Below, piece after piece: positions 1 through 7,567 of a stretch of 64,000 bases of DNA; position 1 is the first letter of the stretch, and each line of letters starts with the position of its first letter. A program made the position numbers and the translations under genes. The notes beneath the pieces are model-generated. The model was not told where the DNA came from, did no database searches, and saw nothing but the letters and a program-made list of their open reading frames with translations. Source of the DNA: Mesorhizobium temperatum. GTDB lineage: Bacteria; Pseudomonadota; Alphaproteobacteria; Rhizobiales; Rhizobiaceae. Where the stretch lies: assembly GCF_002284575.1 (NCBI RefSeq), contig NZ_NPKJ01000022.1, positions 190,930 to 254,929 of the forward strand. The letters are read 5' to 3'.

Positions 1-298
1 CCTGCTCCTGCGGCGCGTAGCCGACCCCGGACGCGATCAGCGAGGCCTGCGAGACACCTGACATGGACGCGCCATCGAGGCGGATGTCGCCCGAGCGCAG
101 CGCCACGAAGCCGAGGATGGTTTTCAGCACGGTGGTCTTGCCCATGCCGTTCTTACCCATCAGCGCGAAGATCTGTCCGGGCGCGATGGCCAGCGACAGC
201 GCCTCGATGATGGCAACCGGCCCGTAGCCGCTCGATACATTCGACAGCGACAGTTTCGGCGCCATGATTTTGGTCTCCGCCTGTCTTGCCTCAAGCAT
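1..298 (-). CDS. Branched-chain-type ABC transporter ATP-binding protein, LivF-like (partial)
   Basis: Only the N-terminal part is inside the window; the gene runs off the left edge. Translating the minus strand from ATG 298 gives an ABC ATPase start with Walker A GKNGMGKTT, followed by the typical LivF stretch SGVGYAPQE. A second ATG at 265 (MAPKLSLSNVSSGYGPV) is an equally good start. ATG 298 overlaps the stop of the upstream LivM-LivG gene, so the two are probably translationally coupled. This would be the second ATPase of the amide/branched-chain uptake system encoded by the same minus-strand operon. Confidence 0.88.
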   Translation of the reverse strand, partial: MLEARQAETKIMAPKLSLSNVSSGYGPVAIIEALSLAIAPGQIFALMGKNGMGKTTVLKTILGFVALRSGDIRLDGASMSGVSQASLIASGVGYAPQEQ

Positions 299-2072
299 GG
301 GCGCCTCCCGAATAGATCGTCCTCACCACTTCAGAATTGACGACCTGATCGACGCTGCCGTCGAGGACGAGCTTGCCCTGGTGAAGAACGACGATCCTGG
401 TCGAGATGTCGCGGACGAAATCGAGATCGTGCTCGACCAGGATGGCGGCGAAGCCGAGCTCGCCGGTCAGCTTCTGCAGCGTCGCGCCGATGGTGGTGCG
501 TTCGACCTTGGTCAGCCCGGCCGTCGGCTCGTCGAGCAGGATGAGCTTTGGCTCGAGCGCAACGACCATGGCGAGCTCGAGGCTCTGCTTCTGCCCATGC
601 GACAGCAGTGACACCGGCCGGCCGAGCAGCATGCGGTCGAGCCCGGTGGAGCGCAGAATGTCGGTCGCAGCCGCCGGCAGTCCAAGCGTGGCGGAGCGGC
701 GCAGCAGGCTCGGCGCGTTGCGCGAGGCGCGTGCCATGCGCAGGCAGTCGGCGACGGTCAGGCTGTCGAAGACGCTCGCCACCTGGAACTTGCGTCCGAC
801 CCCGAGGGCGACGATTTCATCCGGCGTCATGCCGCTGATGTCTTGGCCGGCGATGGTGACGGTTCCGGTCGTGGCTTCGGTGCCGTCGCTCAGGCAGCGC
901 AGCAGCGTCGTCTTGCCTGCGCCATTCGGACCGACGAGGCTGACCAGCTCACCGGGGTGAACGTCGAGGTCGATCCCTTGCAGCACCTGCAGGCTGCCGA
1001 AGGATTTGCCGAGGCCGCTGACGGCGAGCACGCGGTTGCCGGCCTCCGATCCGTTGCCGGCCGGTTCGGCGGCGAGGGTAGGGCTGCCCGATGGGCTGGC
1101 CTGCTCTTCATTGCGGCGCGGCAGGACCATCCTGGCCAGTTGCGCCAGCCCGTTCGGCAACAGGATGATCATCACGACGAACAGCGCGCCGACCACCAGG
1201 TTCCACAGGAAGGGCAGGTCGCCGGAAAGCTGGGCGCTGAGGTAATCGATGCCGATCGCGCCGATCACCGGCCCGATGATCGTGCCGCGGCCGCCCAGCG
1301 CCGTCCAGATGACGATCTCGGTGCCGAAGACGAAGCCGGTGTTCTCAGGTGCCACCACGCCCGACGCGTTGGCATAGAGGAAGCCGGCAATGCCGGCGAC
1401 GCCGGCGAGGATCGTTGTCAGCACGATCTTCAACCGCTGCGGATTGAGGCCAAGATAGGCGCAGCGCGCTTCATTGTCGCGAATGGCGACGAGCAGCTTG
1501 CCTGCATCCGAGCGGGTGAAGACCAGGGCGACAACGGTGGTGACGATGAGGCAGATGCCGGTCAGCCGGAAATAGCCCGGCAGACCGAGCGGCAGGCCGG
1601 AATAGCCGACCAGCCCGCTGCTCGATCCGGTCCACACGCCACCCGAAAACACCAGCTGCGTGACAACGATCGGCACGACGAGCGAAATCACCGTCGCATA
1701 GAGCGGAGTCGAGCCGTGGCCGAATGACAACCAGCCGACGAAGGCACCGAGCAACACCGGCACGATGATCGCCAGTGCAAGCGCCAGGACCATCAGCGCC
1801 GGGGAGGCGCCGAGATGGCTGAGCACCATGGCGCTGGCATAGGCGCCGGTGCCGAAGAACGCAGCCTGCCCGAAGGTCAGGATGCCGGTGTAGCCCCACA
1901 GGATGTCAACGGTCACCGCCAACATGGCGTAGATCATCGAGCGGGTCAGCACGTTCAGCGTAAAGCGGTCGAACAGCGCCGGCCCGATGATGACGACGAC
2001 CGCTGCCGCAAGCGCCAGTGCGGCAAGCAGCCAGACCCTCGCGGGGGTGGAACGGTTCTCATGCACGGGCAA
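291..2072 (-). CDS. Fused ABC permease-ATPase, LivM-LivG type
   Basis: A 593-residue protein that joins two components usually encoded separately. Residues about 1-320 form a multi-span LivM-type permease with the family stretch ILWGYTGILTFGQAAFFG near residue 57. After a Ser/Pro/Gly-rich linker (about 325-345), residues about 346-593 form a LivG-type ATPase with Walker A GPNGAGKTT, signature LSHGQKQ and Walker B LILLDEPTAGL. It should be the inner-membrane permease subunit that carries its own nucleotide-binding domain. Its start overlaps the livH-like stop by 14 bases and its end overlaps the livF-like start. Confidence 0.93.
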   Translation of the reverse strand: MPVHENRSTPARVWLLAALALAAAVVVIIGPALFDRFTLNVLTRSMIYAMLAVTVDILWGYTGILTFGQAAFFGTGAYASAMVLSHLGASPALMVLALALAIIVPVLLGAFVGWLSFGHGSTPLYATVISLVVPIVVTQLVFSGGVWTGSSSGLVGYSGLPLGLPGYFRLTGICLIVTTVVALVFTRSDAGKLLVAIRDNEARCAYLGLNPQRLKIVLTTILAGVAGIAGFLYANASGVVAPENTGFVFGTEIVIWTALGGRGTIIGPVIGAIGIDYLSAQLSGDLPFLWNLVVGALFVVMIILLPNGLAQLARMVLPRRNEEQASPSGSPTLAAEPAGNGSEAGNRVLAVSGLGKSFGSLQVLQGIDLDVHPGELVSLVGPNGAGKTTLLRCLSDGTEATTGTVTIAGQDISGMTPDEIVALGVGRKFQVASVFDSLTVADCLRMARASRNAPSLLRRSATLGLPAAATDILRSTGLDRMLLGRPVSLLSHGQKQSLELAMVVALEPKLILLDEPTAGLTKVERTTIGATLQKLTGELGFAAILVEHDLDFVRDISTRIVVLHQGKLVLDGSVDQVVNSEVVRTIYSGGAHA

Positions 2073-2892
2073 ATCCCTTCGGGCTGATGCGCAGCACCAG
2101 GGCGCATAGGACCGCCACCGTGATGCCGCCGAAAATGGGGCTGACGAAGGTGCTGACCAGAACCTGGGCGCCGCCGAACACGAGGCACGCGATGGCCAAC
2201 GTCGAGAAGGACGAGCCGGCCACCATGACCAGCATGAACGAGCCGATCAGCCAGGCGACGCCCATGTTGGGATCGACGCTGGTCAGTGGCGTCAACAGCA
2301 CGCCGGCCAGCGCCGCCAGTCCGGTGCCGACCATGAAGGTAGCCAGCCGTACGCGCGCGGTATCGATGCCGAGCGCGCGCGCCAGCATCTCGTTCATGAT
2401 CACTGCCTGCGCCGACAGGCCGAGCCGCGTTCCTTCGAGAAGAAAGGTGAAGGCGAGCCCGATCACCAGCGCGGCGGCGACGGCAAACAGCCGGTAGAGC
2501 GAATACCCGACGCCAAAGACATCGACGGTGCCCGACAGGAGGTTGGGGGTGAACTGCACGTCGCGCCCGAACCACAGCGTGATCAACTGGCCGATGACAA
2601 TGCCCAGGCCCCAGGTCGCCAGGATGGCGTCGAGCGGTCGGCGATAGAGCGGTCGCACGATGACCAACTCGGTGATCCCGCCGAGGATCGCTCCCACGGC
2701 AAAAGCGATCGGCAGCGCCAGCCATGGGTTGAGCCCAAGGCCGGCCGTTGCCACCGCGCAATAGGCGCCGATCGTCAGCCAGGCGCCGTGCGCGAAATTG
2801 ATGATCTTCAGCACGCCGAAAATCGCCAGCAGGCCGGCGGCGACGATGAACAGGATCGCCGCTGTCGTCACCACGTCCAGGAGAAGCGTCAT
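2059..2892 (-). CDS. Branched-chain-type ABC transporter permease, LivH-like
   Basis: A 277-residue hydrophobic permease starting MTLLLDVVTTAAILFIVAAG and containing the LivH-family stretch INFAHGAWLTIGAY. The start at 2892 is chosen over an upstream ATG at 3033 because GGGGA lies just ahead of it and because the longer version would begin with about 47 polar, non-membrane residues running into the upstream gene. It is the partner of the fused LivM-LivG protein encoded next. The substrate cannot be read from the permease; the operon context suggests a small amide, nitrile or urea-like compound. Confidence 0.92.
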   Translation of the reverse strand: MTLLLDVVTTAAILFIVAAGLLAIFGVLKIINFAHGAWLTIGAYCAVATAGLGLNPWLALPIAFAVGAILGGITELVIVRPLYRRPLDAILATWGLGIVIGQLITLWFGRDVQFTPNLLSGTVDVFGVGYSLYRLFAVAAALVIGLAFTFLLEGTRLGLSAQAVIMNEMLARALGIDTARVRLATFMVGTGLAALAGVLLTPLTSVDPNMGVAWLIGSFMLVMVAGSSFSTLAIACLVFGGAQVLVSTFVSPIFGGITVAVLCALVLRISPKGFARA

Positions 2893-2959
2893 GGCAAGTC
2901 CCCGATCATGTGGAACGGGGCGGCGGACGACCGCCACCCCGTAGCGATTGCAGGCGCGA

Positions 2960-4126
2960 CTACAAGTTCGGGCACTGTTCGCCGGGGTCGACGCCCTTGA
3001 AGGTGTCGACCACCGTGACCGAGCCGTCCGCATTCACCTGGCCGAGATACATGGTCAGCGGAGCATGGTGCTGCCTGCTCATCGAGACCGTGCCGCGCGG
3101 GCCGACAAAGGATACCTCGGCGAGGGCTGCGAGCACAGCGGCGGTGTCGGTCGACCCGGCTTTCTCGACTGCGGCCTTGTAGAGATAGATGCCTTCATAT
3201 TCCGGCACCGAAAGGTCGTTCGGCGTGCGAAGTTCGGCGCCGAACTTCTTCTGCATGGCGACAAGGAAGCTCCTGTTGGCGTCGCTGTCGATGCTGGTGA
3301 CATAGGAAGCGGAAATGAAGATTCCGGCCGCATCTGCGCCCATGCTCTTGGCGGTTCCTTCATCGACGGCCAGATTGCCGTAGGGGATGGTGACACCGGC
3401 CCCGCGCAACTGCTTGGTCAAGGTGACATTGGGCGCGCCGCCCGCCGTCGAGGTGATCACGGCATCGGCGCCGGAGCTCTTCAGGTTGGAGATAATCGCC
3501 GTCCAGTCGCTGCCTTCCATCGGCAGGTATTCCTCGCCGACGATGCTGGCGCCCGACTTCTCGATGTAAGCCTTGGCGAACTCCAGCATGCCGCGGCCGA
3601 AAGCATAGTCCGAGCCGATCAGGAAGAACTTCTTGGCGCCTTGCGACTTGATGAAATTGTCGACGATCGGCGGGACCTGCTGCTCGGGCACCCAGGCGTT
3701 GACGAACAAGTTGGCGTTGCAGGATTTGCCCTCGTAGAACGAGGTGTAGATGTAGGGGATGTCGCCCTTGGAGATGATCGGCAGGCCGGCATTGCGCGCC
3801 GCGCTCGTCTCCATGGTGATGACCGCGTTGACCTCCTTCTGGAAGACCAGCGCATCGAAGGCCTTCTGCGCGCCGGCAGCACCGGAGGCGTCGTCGGCGA
3901 TTTCCAGTGCGAGCTGCCGCCCCAGCACGCCGCCGGCGGCGTTGATTTCGGCGACCGCCAGTTCGGCCGACTGCACGACCGAGGGCGCGACGACGCTGTT
4001 GGCGCCGGAGAGACCGACCGGGATGCCGATCTTGATCGGCCCGTCCTCGGCGAAGGCGGTGGTCGCCAGGGCGACGCCGGCCAAGGCGGCGCTAACGAAT
4101 GCAAGGATCACTGTTCTGTTTCTCAT
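2960..4126 (-). CDS. Periplasmic substrate-binding protein of the amide/branched-chain ABC transporter
   Basis: A 388-residue protein with an Sec signal peptide (hydrophobic core ILAFVSAALAGVALA, likely cleaved after AFA near residue 27). The mature part begins DGPIKIGIPVGLSGANS, as in Peripla_BP_6 proteins, followed by the family phrase INAAGGVLGRQLALEI. It sits between the nitrilase gene and the permease genes in the same direction, so it probably captures the substrate of the pathway. It shares the GGVLGRQ motif with the cytoplasmic sensor encoded at 5916-7049, so the two may recognise the same ligand. Confidence 0.93.
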   Translation of the reverse strand: MRNRTVILAFVSAALAGVALATTAFAEDGPIKIGIPVGLSGANSVVAPSVVQSAELAVAEINAAGGVLGRQLALEIADDASGAAGAQKAFDALVFQKEVNAVITMETSAARNAGLPIISKGDIPYIYTSFYEGKSCNANLFVNAWVPEQQVPPIVDNFIKSQGAKKFFLIGSDYAFGRGMLEFAKAYIEKSGASIVGEEYLPMEGSDWTAIISNLKSSGADAVITSTAGGAPNVTLTKQLRGAGVTIPYGNLAVDEGTAKSMGADAAGIFISASYVTSIDSDANRSFLVAMQKKFGAELRTPNDLSVPEYEGIYLYKAAVEKAGSTDTAAVLAALAEVSFVGPRGTVSMSRQHHAPLTMYLGQVNADGSVTVVDTFKGVDPGEQCPNL

Positions 4127-4180
4127 GGTATTCCCCTTTCTCAGTGTTGATCGTACCGGGTAGTGCCGGCTTCTTCTTGG

Positions 4181-5026
4181 TTATCCGTAGACGTCGGTGC
4201 GGCGGTCACCGATAGCGTCGTTGCGCTCGCTCAGCGCCCGGCTCTTGGCGATGTCGCCGAGGCTGATCGTGGCGATGAGGATTTCCTCGTCTTGCTCGCT
4301 GGCCGGGCCGGCGATCGGCCAGCCGGTCGGCCCGACGATCAGGCTCCGGCCGACAAAGGCCTGGCCGCGCTCGGTGCCGACGCGGTCGGCGCAGGCGATG
4401 TAGATGCCGTTGCTGTGGGCGGCCGCCTTGTGCAGGATGTTGGCCATCGGCTCGAGGTGATGGCCCTGGCCGGGCATCGGGACCCAGTTGGTCGGCACAC
4501 AGACCAACTCGGCACCCTTCAGCGCCAGCTGCCGGTAAGTCTCGGGGAACCAGCCATCGTAGCAGATCGCCACGCCGATCCTGCCGATCGCTGTATCGAA
4601 CACCGGCAGGCCGAGATTGCCCGGCTGGAAATAGAGCTTCTCTCGGTTCCACAGATGCAGCTTGCGGAAAGTGCCGATAGGGCCGGACGGCCCGCACAGC
4701 ATGGCTGCGTTGAAGAACCGGTCGCCATCGCGCTCGGCAAGGCCGCTGACGATGTGCATGCCGAGTTCGTGTGCCAGCGAGCACAGCAGCAAGGCACTGC
4801 GTCCGGCAGGGATGGGGGCGGCGATTGCGGCCAACTCTTCCCGGCTGTCGAAGACATAGCCGCTGTCGGCGAGTTCCGGCAGCACCACCACCGTTGCGCC
4901 GAGCCCGGCGGCCTGGCGGATCAGCCGCTCCATCGACTTGAGATTGTCGTCCAACCGGCCGATGGCCGGTTGGAATTGGATGCAGGCCAGACGGAGGTCC
5001 GCAGATGCTTTCTCAGGTATTGCCAA
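4181..5026 (-). CDS. Nitrilase-superfamily carbon-nitrogen hydrolase (probable amidase)
   Basis: About 281 residues with the complete nitrilase-superfamily triad: Glu in VVLPELADSGYVF, Lys in TFRKLHLWNREK and Cys in GVAICYDGWFPE. The family hydrolyses non-peptide C-N bonds in amides, ureas or nitriles. No ATG suits the conserved N-terminus (RLACIQFQPAIG). TTG at 5026 is chosen because GGAG lies 7 bases upstream and because the DNA just before it is an intrinsic terminator that should not be coding. The substrate is inferred from context: a sensor/antiterminator pair upstream and a Liv-type transporter downstream suggest inducible amide use. Confidence 0.88.
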   Translation of the reverse strand: MAIPEKASADLRLACIQFQPAIGRLDDNLKSMERLIRQAAGLGATVVVLPELADSGYVFDSREELAAIAAPIPAGRSALLLCSLAHELGMHIVSGLAERDGDRFFNAAMLCGPSGPIGTFRKLHLWNREKLYFQPGNLGLPVFDTAIGRIGVAICYDGWFPETYRQLALKGAELVCVPTNWVPMPGQGHHLEPMANILHKAAAHSNGIYIACADRVGTERGQAFVGRSLIVGPTGWPIAGPASEQDEEILIATISLGDIAKSRALSERNDAIGDRRTDVYG

Positions 5027-5043
5027 GACCAGTCTCCAAACGC

Positions 5044-5082
5044 AAAAAACCCCTGGCGCGGACGTCATCCGCGAGCCAAGGG
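5044..5082 (-). terminator. Intrinsic terminator in the nitrilase leader (attenuator)
   Basis: Reading the minus strand, a GC-rich stem (CGCGGA pairing with TCCGCG, then CCA with TGG and GGG with CCC, with two small bulges) and a 5-base loop are followed directly by TTTTTT. It lies between the amiR-like stop (5286) and the nitrilase start (5026), in the direction of transcription. A terminator inside an operon, just after an ANTAR antiterminator gene, is expected to be an attenuator that the ANTAR protein overrides. Confidence 0.8.
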
Positions 5083-5104
5083 CTACATAGCCATCAATGT
5101 GAAA

Positions 5105-5134
5105 CGGCACTCCTGCCGATGAGCAAACCTGCTC
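5105..5134 (-). promoter_or_regulatory. Tandem hairpins, candidate ANTAR binding site
   Basis: In the leader, 22 bases before the terminator stem, two small hairpins stand 2 bases apart on the minus strand: GAGC-AGGTTT-GCTC (5134-5121) and CGGC-AGGAGT-GCCG (5118-5105). Two adjacent stems with six-base loops are the known architecture of ANTAR targets. Both loops begin AGG and end T. The reported consensus is A at loop position 1 and G at position 4; position 1 fits and position 4 does not, so the match is partial. Confidence 0.55.
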
Positions 5135-5285
5135 GTGCTTTAAGAAGTTGCACAGCCGGGAGGCCGCGTCAAGGGCCAAAGAGTCCGGCAGTCTGCGGAA
5201 CAAGAAATGGCTGTTAGAGTTATAAAAACAGATAGTTGGAGGAAATTTCTGATGCGATAATCTTGTCGCGCTGTCGGCTGTCCAG

Positions 5286-5915
5286 CTATTTCTGATTGCC
5301 TTGCGCGGTAATCCCGAAGCCGAAAGTCCGCATCGCTTCCTGTGCGGCCAGGATGCCTTCGGCAACCGAAACCAGGGCGACCCGCTTCGATGTCGCCTGG
5401 TCGCGGATCAGCTTGTAGGCGGTTTCCTCGTCGACGCCGTTCATCTCGACCAGCACCTTCACCGCCTTCTCGATCGTCCGGCGTCCCTTCAGCGTATCCT
5501 CCAGCTTGCGTACCTTGTTGGCCAGTCGACCTTCATAGCCGTAGCGGTAGCGGGCCAGTGCAAACTGCGTCAGCACGCCCAACTGCCTGAGCGGCTTGGT
5601 GATGACGCCATGGGCGTTGAGGTCGATGATCGCCTTGATCGAGGTCGGGCTTTCATAAGTGACGATGGCGACCACGGCGGCGTTGGCGCCCTCGATGAGC
5701 GACACCATCGCGTCGGTCGGCGCCTCGCCCACCTGCACGAACACCGTGTCGATGTCGCCCGGGATCGAGGCCGGCGGCGGCCACGCCGCCCTGACTTCGC
5801 AGCCAAGGCGCCTGAGGTGATCGACGAGGGCGGCGCCATCCTCGTCCTTCGGGTGGACGACGAGGATCTTCGCCTGCCGGAGGTCGTTGAGGATGCGTTT
5901 GAGCGTCGCCGTCAT
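5286..5915 (-). CDS. amiR: ANTAR-domain transcription antiterminator, AmiR family
   Basis: A 209-residue protein. Residues about 14-125 form a pseudo-receiver (AKILVVHPKDEDG...), residues about 130-150 a helical linker, and the C-terminus is an ANTAR RNA-binding domain with RRTIEKAVKVLVEMNGVDEE and AYKLIRDQATSKR. In Pseudomonas, AmiR binds amidase leader RNA to prevent termination and is restrained by AmiC until amide binds. The amiC-like stop directly abuts this ATG, and a terminator with tandem hairpins follows the gene, so the likely target is the leader of the next gene. Confidence 0.93.
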   Translation of the reverse strand: MTATLKRILNDLRQAKILVVHPKDEDGAALVDHLRRLGCEVRAAWPPPASIPGDIDTVFVQVGEAPTDAMVSLIEGANAAVVAIVTYESPTSIKAIIDLNAHGVITKPLRQLGVLTQFALARYRYGYEGRLANKVRKLEDTLKGRRTIEKAVKVLVEMNGVDEETAYKLIRDQATSKRVALVSVAEGILAAQEAMRTFGFGITAQGNQK

Positions 5916-7049
5916 CTAAAGCCACGGCTCTTCGAAATGGGTCGCAGCAAGATAGGGATCTGGCCGGATCGCGACCTGCGACTGCCAGGCGATGTCGAAC
6001 TGCCCGGTGGCGTTGGCGATGCCGATGCGCGGCGTCGACCAGACGTGGCGGTTTTCCTGATCGAACATCATCCTGCCCTCCGGCGACGCGTAGTCGACGG
6101 CAAGGGCTGCCTGCCCGAGGCGGAACGTGTCGAGGGTTCCCGCCTTCTCCAGCGCGCGGGCGAACAGATGCACCTGCGTATAGGCGGTTTGCGACCACAT
6201 GGTCGCGGTCGTGCGGTCGCCGAAGCGGCGAGCGAGCTCGCCGACGAAGCGCTGGTTCTCGCCGCTGTCGACGCTCGCCAGATAGGGGGCGGCCAGCACA
6301 TGTCCGGTGCAGTGCTCGGCGCCGATCACGCGAATCTCGCCTTCGGCGAGAGTCAGGCTGGCGATCGGCCGTCGTGTCCGGTCGATGCCGGCTTCGGCAT
6401 AGAGCCTGTAGAGGATCTGTGCGCTGCGCCCGATAACGGTCGAGAAGACGGCGTTCGGCGCGGCCTTCTCGATGTCGGCCATCAGCCGGCGCATGCGGCG
6501 TTCATCAGCGTCGAGCGGCACATACTGTTCCTCGACAATGATGCCGCCCTTGCATTCCAGGAGGTCGCGCATCACCCGGTTGGATTCATGCGGATAGATG
6601 TAGTCGGACCCGGCCATGAAGACGCGCGGTCCGTAACGCTGCAGGATGAAGTCGGCCAGTGCGAAGGTGTTCTGGTTGAGCGTGGCGCCGGTGTAGAGGA
6701 CGTTTTCCGAATATTCGAAGCCTTCGTAGATCGACGGGTACCAGAGCAGGCCGTTGTAGCGCTCAACGATCGGCAGCACCGCCTTGCGGCTGCCCGACAT
6801 CGAGCAGCCGAAGATGACGTTGACATCGTCCTCGGTCAGCAGCTTGCGGGCCAGCGAGCGGAACGCCTCGGGGTCGCTGCCAGGATCGTAGGCGATCGGC
6901 TCGATCTGCCGGCCCAGCACGCCGCCGCTGGCATTGATCTCCTCAATGGCGAGCGCGGTTCCATAGAAATGCTCGCTTTCGGTGACCGAGGTGATGCCGC
7001 TGCGCGAAAAAAGGATACCGACGCGCCATGTCCCGGCTGTTTCTCTCAC
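5916..7049 (-). CDS. amiC: Cytoplasmic amide-sensor protein, AmiC family
   Basis: A 377-residue Peripla_BP_5/6-type protein without a signal peptide (starts MRETAGTWRVGILFSRSGIT), typical of AmiC-type negative regulators rather than of transport. Family stretches are INASGGVLGRQIEPIAYDPG, VIFGCSMSGSRKAVLP and LLWYPSIYEGFEYSENV. The start is GTG at 7049, preceded by GGGAGGATT. It abuts the amiR-like gene, as expected for a sensor that sequesters its antiterminator. Unlike Pseudomonas, where the amidase gene comes first, sensor and antiterminator here lead the operon. Confidence 0.92.
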   Translation of the reverse strand: MRETAGTWRVGILFSRSGITSVTESEHFYGTALAIEEINASGGVLGRQIEPIAYDPGSDPEAFRSLARKLLTEDDVNVIFGCSMSGSRKAVLPIVERYNGLLWYPSIYEGFEYSENVLYTGATLNQNTFALADFILQRYGPRVFMAGSDYIYPHESNRVMRDLLECKGGIIVEEQYVPLDADERRMRRLMADIEKAAPNAVFSTVIGRSAQILYRLYAEAGIDRTRRPIASLTLAEGEIRVIGAEHCTGHVLAAPYLASVDSGENQRFVGELARRFGDRTTATMWSQTAYTQVHLFARALEKAGTLDTFRLGQAALAVDYASPEGRMMFDQENRHVWSTPRIGIANATGQFDIAWQSQVAIRPDPYLAATHFEEPWL

Positions 7050-7567
7050 GACAATCCTCCCTGCGCTTTTCCGGCAAAGGCCTATTGCACGCGAGGCGTC
7101 ATGGCAATCGCCATTGGATAGCCTGCTGTACGTGCGTTCAGGTGACGTACCGTCCTGGTCAGAATTGATCCAAATCGCCGCGCGCTTCTCTTTGACTGAA
7201 TGTCATGAATGCCCCAGCAGCCGACATTGTAGCGGCCGCTCTGAACGACCGAAGTTGGCGCATCCATGACCTCCAGCGTGGTCGCTGGTTATGTCTGCTT
7301 TCAGGAAGCGGCAAAGGTGATCTCTCCGGCAGAGATAGAGGCATTGCCGCCCTGCAGTCTGGGCCGGGAGCCGTCGGTCTGCTTCGGATCAGCGGCTGGC
7401 CAAAGCGGACATAGCTTGTCGGAAGCTCCCGAGCAAATGCCGGCTTCCTAATTGCTACGCTCGGAAGCGAACCGTCACAGATCCGCCATCTCAGGCATCA
7501 CCTTGCAGATGGCCGGTCCGGCTTTTCGACGGCATGGGGTGTATGGAGCACCCGACGCCTCCACCCC
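7050..7567. other. Intergenic region, promoter side of the amide operon
   Basis: 518 bases between the amiC-like start and the end of the minus-strand hydrolase gene. No convincing gene is present. On the amiC side there is an inverted repeat GTACGT-N11-ACGTAC (7128-7150), a possible operator. I did not find a confident sigma-70 or sigma-54 promoter by eye. Confidence 0.5.

Noticed and set aside
843..1727. Long plus-strand open frame (294 codons) over the livMG gene
   Set aside because: It lies antisense to a clear ABC transporter gene, has no recognisable motif or ribosome site, and is a by-product of high GC.
2948..4150. 400-codon plus-strand frame over the binding-protein gene
   Set aside because: Antisense shadow: the opposite strand has a signal peptide and family motifs.
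5301..7121. 606-codon plus-strand frame over amiR/amiC
   Set aside because: Antisense to two well-supported genes; composition is Asp/Arg/Ala-rich with no motif.
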